The notes: generated from the letters alone by a model not told the origin. A stretch of DNA of 64,000 nt from Pseudomonas putida (GCF_001941965.1 NZ_MKZO01000001.1:115583-179582), one strand, 5' to 3'; shown: positions 8,681 to 18,130, counted from the first letter of the stretch. Translations and numbers: made by a program.

Positions 8681-9265
8681 TTACTCGCCCAACACCTGAC
8701 CGATGGTCGGGTCCTTGAACAGGCGGGTCAGGGCATCGCTCAGCACGTCGCTGACCAGCTTGGTGTTGGTTTCCTGGTTCGGCGCCATGCCGAAGCGCTG
8801 GTCCAGGGAAGCGCCATAACGGCCGCTGTAGCGACGGTTGGCGTTGTTCACGTCAGCCTTGAAGGTGGCGCCGATGGTCGCCTCGGTGACGTACATGCCC
8901 TCTTTCGGCGACTGGTACTTCAGCTCGGCCAGGGTCACGGTCAGCTGCGGCGCGTTGTAGGCGTTCGGCGTCGGGGTGAAACCGAGCAGACGCACGGCCG
9001 CCTCGGCCTGGGCCTGCAGTTTTGGCAGCACGTCATTGCCGGTCACGGTAATGGCGCTGGTTTCCGGGTACAGACCGCCGCGGGTACCGAGGGTCTGGGT
9101 GCCACGTCCGTCCACCACCCGTACCACCACCGGCTGGCCATGGCCAACGGGCGCTAGCTGGGCAGTGAGTTTCGGCTGCGGGCTGAGTTGTTGCGGGCTA
9201 TGGGCGCAACCCACCAGGGTCAGGCTGGTCACCGCGATCAAACCGAACAACAAACGTTGCAACAT
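8681..9265 (-). CDS. YajG-family outer-membrane lipoprotein
   Basis: A 194-residue lipoprotein: hydrophobic signal MLQRLLFGLIAVTSLTLVGC with lipobox LVGC, then a soluble domain with the YajG pattern (VVVRVVDGRGTQTLGTRGG, NANRRYSGRYG and a C-terminal amphipathic helix). Two ATGs compete; the one at 9265 has AGGAG at 8 bases, while the other (9271) is only two bases from it, so the shorter form is preferred. YajG proteins are of unknown function and are anchored in the envelope. Confidence 0.82.
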   Translation of the reverse strand: MLQRLLFGLIAVTSLTLVGCAHSPQQLSPQPKLTAQLAPVGHGQPVVVRVVDGRGTQTLGTRGGLYPETSAITVTGNDVLPKLQAQAEAAVRLLGFTPTPNAYNAPQLTVTLAELKYQSPKEGMYVTEATIGATFKADVNNANRRYSGRYGASLDQRFGMAPNQETNTKLVSDVLSDALTRLFKDPTIGQVLGE

Positions 9266-9437
9266 GCGCATCTCTCCTGGAATGGCGGCAAAGGTCGCCA
9301 GTATACCCAGCGCCCATGGCGCCAGTCATCGGATCCCTGTGCTGTAAGACCCTTCTTTCATGCTCGGATTCCCCTTGTCATACGGACTTCATCATCGCCG
9401 GCTTATCCTTGCGCCAGCCCCCACAAGGTACTTCGCC

Positions 9438-9671
9438 ATGAACAGCTTCTGGTCCCTGCTTTTCAAGCGCCAGCCACAACGTCATTTCGCCCGCCTCGAT
9501 GCCAAGGGCCTGTGCCAGGCATTCAAGTGCTGCGAACAGCCGCCCGTCGGGGCCGGCTGGGTCGAAGTCAACGAATCCGGCCTGCACTGGCTCAACCGTC
9601 CGCTGCCCGCCAGCGCCCGGTTGGTGCCGCGTCGTCGCGGCAATCTGCTGCAACGTGCCCTCGCCGCCTGA
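9438..9671 (+). CDS. Small basic hypothetical protein
   Basis: A 77-residue protein starting MNSFWSLLFKRQPQRH, with the core QAFKCCEQPP and WVEVNESGLHWLNRPLPASARL. Codon bias matches nearby core genes, and the frame ends in a natural alanine-rich tail. The start skips 26 codons of the longer frame because that upstream part does not resemble coding sequence. No domain recognised. Divergent from yajG. Confidence 0.6.
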   Translation: MNSFWSLLFKRQPQRHFARLDAKGLCQAFKCCEQPPVGAGWVEVNESGLHWLNRPLPASARLVPRRRGNLLQRALAA

Positions 9672-10276
9672 CGGATGCGCAAGAAAAACCTGTAATAAAG
9701 GCCATTTCTGCCCGCGACATCGTTATAATCTGCCCCCGATTATAAGGACGTCTCCTGATCGGGCCCCGCAACACCGCCAATGCCCAGCATCGGCACCTAC
9801 CACCATCGCCCACAGAGAGCCGTTCACACAGGTCTTGCGCAGCCGGTGTGCCCGCTTTTCTCGGCCCTCCACGCTCTGCACTGAACCTGACGAGCCTGCC
9901 CTGCACGGCTCCTTTTGAGGTTCACGACTCCAAAAGAGCGTGAAAAAACGGGTTTTCACAACTTCACAAGAGTGTGGCGAGCATGAACAGTCTGGTATGT
10001 GCAAAAGCATCATCAGTGTCCCTGGCAGCTTCAAGCAGTGGGTATCGGTCCTCATCCGAGGTGCACGACTGAGACCGGTCCACAGCGCACGACGGGCGCC
10101 TCGACCATAAGTCGAATTGCCGCACCGGCCGCGAAATGCGTTCATATGCAACGTAGAGAGCCCGGTTGGCAGTGTCCGTGAACGTTGGAAAAACTGTGAA
10201 GTAGCGGATATGGCGATTCCGGCGAGCCGGGATCCTATGCTGTCAATTAGGTGCTGATGATTTTGGAGATGCGTTA
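9672..10276 (+). other. 605-base gap before mqo; possible long leader or untranslated RNA
   Basis: No convincing reading frame is present on either strand. A good -10 element, TATAAT, lies at 9724-9729 close to the previous gene, but no clear -35 matches it. If used, mqo would have a leader of over 500 bases, or the region encodes a separate RNA. The last 60 bases carry a plain GGAG ribosome site for mqo. I recognise no known RNA family. Confidence 0.4.
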
Positions 10277-11782
10277 ATGGCGCAGAACGAAGCAGTCGAT
10301 GTAGTACTGGTAGGCGCGGGCATCATGAGTGCCACCCTGGCCGTGCTGCTCAAGGAACTCGACCCGGCGATCAAGCTGGAAGTCGTCGAGTTGATGGATT
10401 CGGGTGCCGCGGAAAGTTCCAATCCGTGGAACAACGCGGGTACCGGCCATGCCGGGCTGTGTGAACTGAACTACACGCCTCAGGCTGCCGACGGCAGCAT
10501 CGACATCAAGAAAGCGGTGCACATCAACACCCAGTTCGAGGTTTCCCGGCAGTTCTGGGCCTACCTGAGCAAGAAAGGCGCGTTCAGCTCGCCGCGGGCG
10601 TTCATCAACCCCGTGCCGCACCTGAGCTACGTCGAGGGTGACAAGGGCATCGCCTTCCTCAAGAAGCGCTACGAGCTGCTCAAGCAGCACCATGCCTTCG
10701 CCGACATGGAATACACCGAAGACCAGGCCGTGATGAAGGACTGGATGCCGCTGATGATGCCGGGCCGCCCGGCGGATCAGAAAATCGCCGCGACCCGCGT
10801 GATGAAAGGCACCGACGTCAACTTCGGGGCCCTGACCAACAAGCTGCTCAAGCACCTGGGCAACGCTGCGGACGCACAGGTCAAGTACTCCAAGAAGGTC
10901 ACCGGCCTGCGCCGTAACGGCAGCGGCTGGACCGTCTCCGTCAAGGACGTCAACAGCGGCAGCAGCCGTGACGTCGACGCCCGCTTCGTGTTCCTCGGCG
11001 CCGGCGGCGCGGCCCTGCCGCTGCTGCAGCAGTCGGGCATCCCGGAAGGCAAGGGCTTCGGTGGCTTCCCGGTGAGCGGCCAGTGGCTGCGTTGCGACAA
11101 CCCGGAAATCGTCAAGCAGCACCAGGCCAAGGTCTACAGCCAGGCCGCGGTCGGTGCGCCGCCGATGTCGGTACCGCACCTGGACACCCGCGTGGTCGAC
11201 GGCAAGAAGTCCCTGCTGTTCGGGCCATACGCCGGCTTCACTACCAAGTTCCTCAAGCACGGTTCGTTCCTCGACCTGCCGCTGTCGGTACGCATGGGCA
11301 ACATCGGCCCGATGCTCGCGGTGGCCCGCGACAACATGGACCTGACCAAGTACCTGGTCAGCGAAGTGATGCAGTCGATGGAGCAGCGCCTGGACTCCCT
11401 GCGCCGCTTCTACCCCGAGGCGAAAGCCGAGGACTGGCGCCTGGAAGTGGCCGGTCAGCGTGTGCAGATCATCAAGAAGGACCCGAAGAAAGGCGGCATC
11501 CTGCAGTTCGGGACCGAACTGGTGGCTGCGCAGGACGGCTCGCTCGCGGCACTGCTGGGCGCTTCGCCGGGTGCTTCGGTGACCGTGTCGATCATGCTGG
11601 AGCTGATCGAGCGCTGCTTCGCCGACAAGACCAAGGGCGAATGGGCCGAGAAGCTCAAGGAAATCTTCCCGGCGCGGGAAAAGGTCCTGGCGGACGACGC
11701 CGATCTGTACCACAAGATCGCCTCGTACAACGACGAGGCCCTGGGCCTGGTCGAAAGCAGTCCGGCGCCTAGCTACGCCTGA
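10277..11782 (+). CDS. mqo: Malate:quinone oxidoreductase
   Basis: A 501-residue FAD-dependent, membrane-associated enzyme that oxidises L-malate to oxaloacetate and reduces ubiquinone, replacing or complementing NAD-linked malate dehydrogenase in Pseudomonas. The N-terminal dinucleotide motif [17 protein letters not shown] is followed by the Mqo signature [20 protein letters not shown], and the length is the family norm. TTGGAG lies 8 bases before the ATG. A strong terminator follows at 11795, and with the long gap upstream the gene is monocistronic. Confidence 0.97.
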   Translation: MAQNEAVDVVLVGAGIMSATLAVLLKELDPAIKLEVVELMDSGAAESSNPWNNAGTGHAGLCELNYTPQAADGSIDIKKAVHINTQFEVSRQFWAYLSKKGAFSSPRAFINPVPHLSYVEGDKGIAFLKKRYELLKQHHAFADMEYTEDQAVMKDWMPLMMPGRPADQKIAATRVMKGTDVNFGALTNKLLKHLGNAADAQVKYSKKVTGLRRNGSGWTVSVKDVNSGSSRDVDARFVFLGAGGAALPLLQQSGIPEGKGFGGFPVSGQWLRCDNPEIVKQHQAKVYSQAAVGAPPMSVPHLDTRVVDGKKSLLFGPYAGFTTKFLKHGSFLDLPLSVRMGNIGPMLAVARDNMDLTKYLVSEVMQSMEQRLDSLRRFYPEAKAEDWRLEVAGQRVQIIKKDPKKGGILQFGTELVAAQDGSLAALLGASPGASVTVSIMLELIERCFADKTKGEWAEKLKEIFPAREKVLADDADLYHKIASYNDEALGLVESSPAPSYA

Positions 11783-11794
11783 TCTGCACCCATG

Positions 11795-11821
11795 AAAAAA
11801 CGCCCTTCTGGGCGTTTTTTT
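11795..11821 (+). terminator. Terminator of mqo
   Basis: AAAAAACGCCC TTCT GGGCGTTTTTT is a compact stem-loop with a T-run 13 bases after the mqo stop codon. Confidence 0.93.
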
Positions 11822-11842
11822 ATGCCTGGGATTCGTGGAGAC

Positions 11843-11947
11843 TTCATCGCTGCGGTGCGGCGGTCCGACAAGCCAGCTCCCACAGGTACTGCACAAGTCT
11901 CAAGGTCTGTGCTGACCCTGTGGGAGCTGGCTTGCCAGCGATGAGGC
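11843..11947. repeat. REP pair, left unit interrupted
   Basis: The right unit is a normal CCCTGTGGGAGCTGGCTTGCC copy. In the left unit, ATCGCTG is separated from CAAGCCAGCTCCCACAGG by about 16 extra bases (CGGTGCGGCGGTCCGA), so the palindrome core is broken. Confidence 0.75.
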
Positions 11948-11955
11948 CCGAACGA

Positions 11956-12246
11956 TCAACCCCGAGCCTTGTCGATGATCTCGACATACTCCGGCGCATT
12001 GCGCTGGTCGGCGATCACCTCGACGAAGGTCTTGCCCTGCTCGTCCTTGCCGTCCAGGTCATAGCCTGCTTCGACGAAGAAACCGACAAAACGCTCGAAG
12101 TCGTCGATGCGCAGGCCACGGTAGCCCTTGATCAGCTTGTGGTGCGAGGGCGAGGTCAGGCCATCGGCCGGCTCGAACTGAAGGAACGACTTTACGTAGT
12201 CGTCGCTGATCTCGTCGCCAATCACCTGCTTCTTGTCTTTACGCAT
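11956..12246 (-). CDS. PA4642-type conserved protein of unknown function
   Basis: A 96-residue acidic, soluble protein starting MRKDKKQVIGDEISDDYVKSFL and continuing PADGLTSPSHHKLIKGYRGL. It resembles the small proteins found between mqo and hpt in other pseudomonads. The start at 12246 is supported by GGAG at 6 bases; the longer frame would begin in non-coding-like sequence. No catalytic motif is visible. It is convergent with mqo across a REP pair. Confidence 0.7.
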   Translation of the reverse strand: MRKDKKQVIGDEISDDYVKSFLQFEPADGLTSPSHHKLIKGYRGLRIDDFERFVGFFVEAGYDLDGKDEQGKTFVEVIADQRNAPEYVEIIDKARG

Positions 12247-12307
12247 TACCGACTCCAACTGAACCATCAAGGACATTTTCCGATGGGCCGGGAGTGTACC
12301 CCGCCAC

Positions 12308-12775
12308 TCAGCGCGTGCGAAGGGTTCCGGTATGCAGATCGGCCCAGATATGCCCGTTGGCGTAGCTGAGGAATTGCACATAGACGGTGTCGTTGCGCAG
12401 CAGGTCGAGGATCACCTGGTATTGGGCCGGCGCGAAATTCAGGGTCAGGGTACGGGTCGCACTGTCAAAGGCCGGCTTGCGCAGGCTCTTGCCCTCGCCA
12501 TCGAAACTGATCAGCACCTGGCTGATGCTCGCGCCCTGGCTCAAGGGCTTGCCCTTGAGGCGCATGGTCAGGGTCGAGGTGATCGGCAGCGGCTGCTGGT
12601 TGGACTGGCGCTGGTTGCCCACCACCACCGAATAGCTGGTGACCTGCAGCAGTTGCTGGCTTTCCGGAGCGTCCTGGCGCACCGCCAGTTCATCCGGCGG
12701 CAGGAACTGGCTGTGCATCGGCGCGGCAGCCACGGGGAGACTGATAAACAGGAGAAGCGGGAGAATCGCACGCAT
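12308..12775 (-). CDS. Periplasmic protein of unknown function
   Basis: A 155-residue protein with a Sec signal peptide (MRAILPLLLFISLPVAAAP, cleavage after AAA). The mature part is a beta-rich domain with TSTLTMRLKGKPL and LRNDTVYVQFLSYANGHIWADL. The far longer frame upstream overlaps the WbuC gene and is rejected, since only the internal start gives a signal peptide. Its place in the order mqo, PA4642-type, this gene, WbuC, hpt suggests a conserved core locus. Function unknown. Confidence 0.72.
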   Translation of the reverse strand: MRAILPLLLFISLPVAAAPMHSQFLPPDELAVRQDAPESQQLLQVTSYSVVVGNQRQSNQQPLPITSTLTMRLKGKPLSQGASISQVLISFDGEGKSLRKPAFDSATRTLTLNFAPAQYQVILDLLRNDTVYVQFLSYANGHIWADLHTGTLRTR

Positions 12776-12842
12776 GACAGGCTCCTTTGAGGCGGCCTGG
12801 CACTCTAGCATGGCAAAAGGGCCCCGACGGGGCCCTTGCGAA

Positions 12843-13316
12843 TCAATCGAACTGCGAACGCATCCAGGCCTGGTAGGCCGCCACTTCCGGCTCGCCTTCG
12901 CGCGGCGCCCAGGACGCCATATCGCCATCGGCCACCGGCCGGTAGGGCCCGGCCTTGCACTCGAACATCGCGCTGTCAGGTTCCAGCACCACCAGACCAT
13001 GGAAGGTACCAGGCGGCAGGTCGACGCCGAGGCAGTCGCCACCCAGTTCCAGCACACGCTTGTCGGTGACCGCGCCGGTCTCGTCGAAAATCAGCAGACC
13101 CAGCTTGCCCTTGAGCACGATCAGGGTTTCCGCCTTGTCCAGCGCCTGGTGACGATGCGGCGGGATGTAGGTCTCCGGCTGCAGACCGACCGCCATGCGA
13201 TGGCACGGGTCGTCCATCTCGTGGAAATTGTGGTGCTGGCGGCCGCGCGGGCTCTGGGCGGCCTTCTGCGCGACGCTGGCAAACAGCGCTTGATCGAGGA
13301 ACCGGGTCTTGCTCAC
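12843..13316 (-). CDS. WbuC-family cupin metalloprotein
   Basis: A 157-residue cupin. The metal-binding half shows PHRHQALDKAETLIVLKGKLG, i.e. the HxH...E pattern of cupin motif 1, and VDLPPGTFHGLVVLE gives the motif 2 His. WbuC-like proteins are thought to act on sugars or sugar nucleotides, but the reaction is not established. A GTG start at 13316 is proposed (VSKTRFLDQALF); it lies five bases beyond the stop of hpt, suggesting translational coupling. An upstream ATG inside hpt is a weaker alternative. Confidence 0.8.
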   Translation of the reverse strand: MSKTRFLDQALFASVAQKAAQSPRGRQHHNFHEMDDPCHRMAVGLQPETYIPPHRHQALDKAETLIVLKGKLGLLIFDETGAVTDKRVLELGGDCLGVDLPPGTFHGLVVLEPDSAMFECKAGPYRPVADGDMASWAPREGEPEVAAYQAWMRSQFD

Positions 13317-13320
13317 GGTT

Positions 13321-13878
13321 TCAGAGTCCTTTGACGGCATAGATGCCATTGGCGTTGCGCCAATAGCCCTTGTAATCCATACCATATCCGAACACGTAGC
13401 GGTCAACGCAGCTCAGCCCGGTGAAATCGGCCTTGAGGTCCGGGCTGGCCTTGCGCTCGTGGTCCTTGTCGATCAGCACGGCGGTATAGACGTTGCGCGC
13501 ACCGGCGTGGCGGCAGAAGTCGAGGATGGCGCTGAGGGTGTGACCTTCATCGAGGATGTCGTCGATGATCAGCACGTCGCGGTCGATGAACGAGACTTCC
13601 GGCTTGGCCTTCCAGAACAGGTCGCCGCCGCTGGTCTGGTTGCGGTAGCGGGTGGCGTGCAGGTACGAGGCTTCCAGCGGGAACTGCAACTGGGTCAGCA
13701 GCTTGCCGGCGAAGATCAGGCCGCCGTTCATCACGCAGAACACCACCGGGTTGCTCTCGGCGAGCTTTTCGCTGATTTCCACGCCGACGCGGACAATCGC
13801 CGCCTCGACTTCGGCTTCGCTGTGCAGGCAGTCGGCTTCTCGCATGACTTGGCGGATGTGCTCGAGATCAGCGGACAT
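13321..13878 (-). CDS. hpt: Hypoxanthine-guanine phosphoribosyltransferase
   Basis: A 185-residue purine salvage enzyme making IMP or GMP from hypoxanthine or guanine and PRPP. The PRPP-binding loop is VLIIDDILDEGHTLS, with the preceding substrate region FVCVMNGG-like (VVFCVMNGGLIF). The start at 13878 (MSADLEHIRQVM) gives the usual length; a frame 13 codons longer is less likely. It is divergent from upp, so the two salvage genes share an intergenic control region of 165 bases, and it is followed directly by the WbuC gene. Confidence 0.93.
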   Translation of the reverse strand: MSADLEHIRQVMREADCLHSEAEVEAAIVRVGVEISEKLAESNPVVFCVMNGGLIFAGKLLTQLQFPLEASYLHATRYRNQTSGGDLFWKAKPEVSFIDRDVLIIDDILDEGHTLSAILDFCRHAGARNVYTAVLIDKDHERKASPDLKADFTGLSCVDRYVFGYGMDYKGYWRNANGIYAVKGL

Positions 13879-13979
13879 GATGCTCTCCAGGTGGTCAGGT
13901 TTTGGAAAAGCGGGCAAAGGTACGCATCCACACGCACCAGATCAAGCATTTATGGACTAACGTCCTGTATGCCTATAGG

Positions 13980-14018
13980 ACCGCGCGAACGAATAGATTA
14001 ATCTAGCGCGGTTTTTTT
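13980..14018 (+). terminator. Terminator-like hairpin (possible attenuator) just before upp
   Basis: ACCGCGC (13980-13986) pairs with GCGCGGT (14006-14012) and is followed by seven Ts. An inner TAGATTAATCTA palindrome fills the loop. It ends only 25 bases before the upp start codon and points toward upp. This suits an attenuator more than the end of an upstream gene, because hpt is divergent. TATAGG at 13974 may be a -10; if so, transcription would begin inside the hairpin. Confidence 0.6.
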
Positions 14019-14043
14019 GCCCGCATTCCGGAGCCCTCCCCCT

Positions 14044-14682
14044 ATGCCCATCCGTGAGATCCGCCATCCGCTGATCCGTCACAAGCTCGGCCTGATGCGC
14101 CGCGCCGATATCAGCACCAAGAATTTTCGCGAACTCGCCCAGGAAGTCGGCGCGCTCCTGACCTATGAGGCCACCCAGGACCTCCCGCTGGAAAACTACG
14201 AAATCGACGGCTGGTGCGGGAAAGTCCAGGTCGAGAAGATCGCCGGCAAGAAGATCACCGTGGTACCGATCCTGCGCGCCGGTATCGGCATGCTCGACGG
14301 TGTCCTCAGCCTGATCCCGGGCGCCAAGGTCAGCGCCGTGGGCGTGGCGCGCAACGAGGAAACCCTCGAAGCGCATACGTACCTGGAAAAGCTCGCCCCG
14401 GAAATCGACCAGCGCCTGGCCCTGATCATCGACCCGATGCTGGCCACCGGCGGTTCCATGGTCGCCACCATCGACCTGCTCAAGCGTGCCGGCTGCAAGG
14501 ACATCCGCGCGATGGTCCTGGTCGCCGCGCCGGAAGGCATCGCCGTGGTGGAAAAAGCCCACCCCGATGTACAGCTCTTCACCGCGTCGATCGACCAGCG
14601 CCTGAACGAAGACGGCTATATCATCCCTGGCCTGGGCGATGCCGGCGACAAGATCTTCGGCACCAAGCAGAAGGACGCCTGA
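14044..14682 (+). CDS. upp: Uracil phosphoribosyltransferase
   Basis: A 212-residue pyrimidine salvage enzyme that converts uracil and PRPP to UMP. The PRPP-binding loop reads [20 protein letters not shown], and the uracil-binding C-terminus is [17 protein letters not shown], both diagnostic. The start at [16 protein letters not shown] matches the family; nine upstream codons are excluded. Two bases separate it from uraA, forming a transport-plus-salvage operon. The hairpin before it suggests control by early termination, perhaps in response to pyrimidines. Confidence 0.96.
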   Translation: MPIREIRHPLIRHKLGLMRRADISTKNFRELAQEVGALLTYEATQDLPLENYEIDGWCGKVQVEKIAGKKITVVPILRAGIGMLDGVLSLIPGAKVSAVGVARNEETLEAHTYLEKLAPEIDQRLALIIDPMLATGGSMVATIDLLKRAGCKDIRAMVLVAAPEGIAVVEKAHPDVQLFTASIDQRLNEDGYIIPGLGDAGDKIFGTKQKDA

Positions 14683-14684
14683 GC

Positions 14685-15959
14685 ATGCAGGACGAGTTCA
14701 ACGACCCGCTCTGGCGGCAGATCGTCTCTGGCGCGCAGATGCTCTTCGTGGCCTTCGGCGCCCTGGTGCTGATGCCGTTGATCACCGGCCTGGACCCTAA
14801 CGTCGCGCTGTTCACCGCGGGCCTGGGGACCATCCTGTTCCAGATCGTCACCGGCCGTCAGGTCCCGGTGTTCCTGGCCTCCAGCTTCGCCTTCATCACC
14901 CCGATCATCCTCGCCAAGGGCCAGTTCGGCCTCGCCGAGACCATGGGCGGCGTGATGGCCGCAGGCTTCGTCTACACCTTCCTGGGCCTGGCGGTGAAGA
15001 TCAAGGGCACCGGCTTCATCGACCGCCTGCTGCCGCCGGTGGTGATCGGCCCGGTGATCATCGCCATCGGCCTGGCCATGGCGCCGATCGCCGCCAACAT
15101 GGCCATGGGCAAGGGCGGTGACGGCACGGTCCTGATGCCGTACAGCACGGCCATGATGATTTCCATGCCGGCGCTGCTGACCACCCTGATCGTCGCCGTG
15201 TTCGGCAAGGGCATCTTCCGCCTGGTGCCGATCATCGCCGGCGTGCTGGTGGGCTTCGCGCTGTCCTTCGCCTTCGGCGTGGTCGACGTGGCCAAGATCG
15301 CCGCGGCGCCTTGGCTGGAGCTGCCGAAGTTCACCGCCCCGGCGTTCAATTGGCAGGCCATCCTGTTCATCGTTCCGGTGGCCCTGGCACCGGCCATCGA
15401 GCATATCGGCGGGGTGATCGCGGTGGGCAGCGTGACCGGTCGCGATTACCTGAAGAAACCCGGCCTGCACCGCACCCTGCTGGGCGACGGTATCGCCACC
15501 ACCACCGCCGGCCTGTTCGGCGGCCCGCCCAACACCACCTACGCCGAAGTGACCGGCGCGGTGATGCTGACCAAGAACTACAACCCGAAGATCATGACCT
15601 GGGCGGCGATCTTCGCCATCGTCCTGGCCTTCATCGGCAAGTTCGGCGCGCTGCTGCAAAGCATCCCGGTCCCGGTGATGGGCGGCATTCTCTGCCTGCT
15701 GTTCGGCTCGATCGCGGCGGTGGGCATGAACACCATGATCCGCCACAAGATCGACCTGAGCGAAGCGCGCAACCTGGTGATCGTCTCGGTGACCCTGGTG
15801 TTCGGTATCGGCGGCGTGCTGGTCGGCAGCGGTGACGGCCCGGATGACTGGGGCCTGAAGGGCATCGCCCTGTGCGCCATCGTCGCCATCGGCCTGAACC
15901 TGCTGCTGCCGGGCAACGACGGCTGGAAAAACAAAGTGATGGACGATCATCTGCCGTAA
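14685..15959 (+). CDS. uraA: Uracil permease (NCS2 family)
   Basis: A 424-residue inner-membrane nucleobase:proton symporter with about 14 membrane segments in the 7+7 inverted NCS2 arrangement. Family features include LASSFAFITP and APAIEHIGGVIAVGSVTGRD, with the conserved Glu in the substrate site, and GLFGGPPNTTYAE. The ATG is three bases after the upp stop, so translation is coupled; the reading frame extends further upstream only through upp. A strong bidirectional terminator closes the operon. Confidence 0.95.
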   Translation: MQDEFNDPLWRQIVSGAQMLFVAFGALVLMPLITGLDPNVALFTAGLGTILFQIVTGRQVPVFLASSFAFITPIILAKGQFGLAETMGGVMAAGFVYTFLGLAVKIKGTGFIDRLLPPVVIGPVIIAIGLAMAPIAANMAMGKGGDGTVLMPYSTAMMISMPALLTTLIVAVFGKGIFRLVPIIAGVLVGFALSFAFGVVDVAKIAAAPWLELPKFTAPAFNWQAILFIVPVALAPAIEHIGGVIAVGSVTGRDYLKKPGLHRTLLGDGIATTTAGLFGGPPNTTYAEVTGAVMLTKNYNPKIMTWAAIFAIVLAFIGKFGALLQSIPVPVMGGILCLLFGSIAAVGMNTMIRHKIDLSEARNLVIVSVTLVFGIGGVLVGSGDGPDDWGLKGIALCAIVAIGLNLLLPGNDGWKNKVMDDHLP

Positions 15960-15979
15960 GGCCGGCGACCCTGCGTTGC

Positions 15980-16017
15980 AATGAAGAAGGGGCTGCGTTT
16001 GCAGCCCCTTCTTCATT
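15980..16017. terminator. Bidirectional terminator between uraA and hemH
   Basis: A perfect 17-bp stem (AATGAAGAAGGGGCTGC and its complement) with a four-base loop lies between two convergent genes, with A- and T-rich edges on both sides. Confidence 0.92.
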
Positions 16018-16027
16018 TCTGGTCAGA

Positions 16028-17041
16028 TCAGGCCCGCTCGCAGAGCGTGGTCAGGGCCTTGGTCCATTCCGGGTGATCGTTGAGACACGGCACCAGGGTC
16101 AGCTCCTCGCCACCCGCCTCGATGAACTGCTCGCGACCACGATCACCGATCTCTTCCAGGGTCTCGATGCAGTCGGCGACGAAGGCCGGGCACATCACCA
16201 GCAGCTTCTTCACCCCGGCCTTGGCCAGCTCATCCAGGCGTGCCTCGGTGTAAGGCTCGATCCACTTGGCCTTGCCCAGGCGCGACTGGAATGACACCGA
16301 CCATTTGCCTTCCGGCAGGCCCATCTGCCTGGCAAACGCCTGGGCGGTGCGCAGGCACTGGCCGCGGTAGCAGACCGCAAGCATCTCGGCGGAGGCGTCG
16401 CGGCAGCAGTCGGCTGCCTGGAAATTGTGCTTGCCGGTGGGGTCGAGCTTTTTCAGATGGCGCTCCGGCAGACCGTGGAAGCTCAGCAGCAGGTGATCGA
16501 AATCCTGCTCCAGCCAGGGCTTGGCGCTGGCCACCAGGGCGTCGATGTACTCGGGCTGGTCATAGAACGGACGCAGCACGCGCATGTCCAGCGGCAGCTT
16601 GTGCTCGGCGATGGTCGCCTTCGCCTGCTCCACCACCGTGGTCACCGTGCTATCGGCAAACTGTGGATACAGCGGCGCCAGGGTCACCTTGCGCACGCCC
16701 TGGGCGGCGAGACGCTGCAACACGGCGGGCAGCGCCGGCTCGCCGTAGCGCATGGCGATTTCCACCGGGCCATGGGTCCAGTGCGGGCGCATGGCCTCCT
16801 GCAGGCGCCGGGTCAGCACCACCAGCGGCGAGCCTTCCGGCCACCAGATCGAGGCGTAGGCATGGGCCGACTGCTCAGGGCGCTTGATCAGGATCAGCGA
16901 CACCAGCAGCCGCCGCACCGGCCATGGCAGGTCGATGACATAGGGGTCCATCAGGAACTGGTTGAGATAACGGCGCACGTCGGCGACGGAAGTGGACGCC
17001 GGCGAACCCAGGTTGACCAGCAGCAGAGCATGATCGGTCAT
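16028..17041 (-). CDS. hemH: Ferrochelatase
   Basis: A 337-residue enzyme that inserts Fe2+ into protoporphyrin IX, the last step of heme b synthesis, at the inner face of the cytoplasmic membrane. It begins [14 protein letters not shown], and the active-site His is in [27 protein letters not shown], with its conserved Glu, supplies the C-terminal signature. Length is normal. The gene starts 12 bases after the NAD-epimerase stop, so the two are co-transcribed. Confidence 0.96.
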   Translation of the reverse strand: MTDHALLLVNLGSPASTSVADVRRYLNQFLMDPYVIDLPWPVRRLLVSLILIKRPEQSAHAYASIWWPEGSPLVVLTRRLQEAMRPHWTHGPVEIAMRYGEPALPAVLQRLAAQGVRKVTLAPLYPQFADSTVTTVVEQAKATIAEHKLPLDMRVLRPFYDQPEYIDALVASAKPWLEQDFDHLLLSFHGLPERHLKKLDPTGKHNFQAADCCRDASAEMLAVCYRGQCLRTAQAFARQMGLPEGKWSVSFQSRLGKAKWIEPYTEARLDELAKAGVKKLLVMCPAFVADCIETLEEIGDRGREQFIEAGGEELTLVPCLNDHPEWTKALTTLCERA

Positions 17042-17053
17042 GCAACATCCTTT

Positions 17054-17956
17054 TCAGAGGCGCGGGGACAAGGCATCCAGCGCCGATTGCACATCGTTGA
17101 AACGAAAAGTGAAGCCCGCCGCCAGGGCCCGCACGGGCCGGGCACGCTGGCCACCGAGCAGCAGCGTCGACAGCTCGCCCAGGCCGGCCTTGAGCACCAG
17201 CGCCGGCAGCGGCATGAACGCCGGGCGATGCAGGGCGCGGCCCAGGCGCCGGGCAAACTCGCGGTTGCGCACCGGCTCCGGCGCGCAGGCATTATAAGGA
17301 CCGCTGGCCTCGTCGCGCTGCAAGAGAAAATCGATCAGGGCGATTTCGTCCTCGATATGGATCCACGGCATCCACTGCCGACCATCGCCGATAGGCCCGC
17401 CCAGCCCGAGCTTGAACGGCAGGCGCAGGCGCGACAAAAAGCCGCCCTCGGCGGACAGCACCAGGCCGGTACGCACCAGCACCACGCGGATGCCCAGGGC
17501 CTCGGCGCGCAACGCGGTTTCTTCCCAGGCAATGCACAGCTGGCTGGCGAAATCCTCTTTCACCGGACGCGAGGCCTCGGTCAGCTCACGCTCGCCGCCG
17601 TCGCCGTACCAGCCTACCGCAGAGCCGGAAATCAGCACTGACGGGCGCTGCTGGCGCTGCTCCAGCCAGGTCAGCAGGTGTTCGGTCAGGGTGATCCGGC
17701 TGCCCCACAACTGCGCCCGGCGCGAAGCGGTCCAGGGCCGATCGGCAATCGGCGCGCCAGCCAGGTTGACCACGGCGTCCAGCGGGCCGTCACCGTAGTC
17801 CTGCAACTGCGCAATACCGCGAACTCCTGCGCCGCAGAGTTTTCCAACCTGTTCGGGACGCCGGCTCCAGACCGTCAGGCTGTGCCCCTGGTCCAACCAA
17901 TGGCGACACAGTTGCTGTCCGATAAGACCTGTACCGCCGGTCAGCAATATATTCAT
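17054..17956 (-). CDS. TIGR01777-family NAD(P)-binding epimerase-like protein
   Basis: A 300-residue atypical short-chain dehydrogenase/epimerase. The N-terminal nucleotide motif MNILLTGGTGLIGQQLCRHW is followed by LISGSAVGWYGDGG, which includes the family Tyr region, and a C-terminal DUF1731 segment. This family (YfcH-like) often lies next to hemH or phr genes, but its substrate is unknown. It is first in an operon with hemH and divergent from the light-response genes. Confidence 0.88.
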   Translation of the reverse strand: MNILLTGGTGLIGQQLCRHWLDQGHSLTVWSRRPEQVGKLCGAGVRGIAQLQDYGDGPLDAVVNLAGAPIADRPWTASRRAQLWGSRITLTEHLLTWLEQRQQRPSVLISGSAVGWYGDGGERELTEASRPVKEDFASQLCIAWEETALRAEALGIRVVLVRTGLVLSAEGGFLSRLRLPFKLGLGGPIGDGRQWMPWIHIEDEIALIDFLLQRDEASGPYNACAPEPVRNREFARRLGRALHRPAFMPLPALVLKAGLGELSTLLLGGQRARPVRALAAGFTFRFNDVQSALDALSPRL

Positions 17957-18070
17957 GGCCGTGTCCTCTCAGTGGCGTGGGCTGGTCTATTTTTAAGAGC
18001 AAGGCACTTTTTTGACCGTTCACTCTGGGATAAACAGTAGGCCAACCCGTTGTAACGAGCCGAACAATCT

Positions 18071-18094
18071 TATACAGAACATCAGAGTTGTACA
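18071..18094 (+). promoter_or_regulatory. Predicted LitR/PplR-type operator before the FAD oxidoreductase
   Basis: TATACA, twelve bases, then TGTACA: this matches the TRTACA-N12-TGTAYA pattern I recall as reported for light-responsive LitR-class MerR regulators of P. putida. It sits 55 bases before the ATG of the FAD oxidoreductase. TATACA may also form the -10 element (TTGTAA at 18050 as a short-spaced -35), so bound protein would block the promoter. A GACAGCC/GGCTGTC hairpin lies just downstream. Confidence 0.7.
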
Positions 18095-18130
18095 GGTTTG
18101 TCGACAGCCAAGGCTGTCTGTACCGCATAA

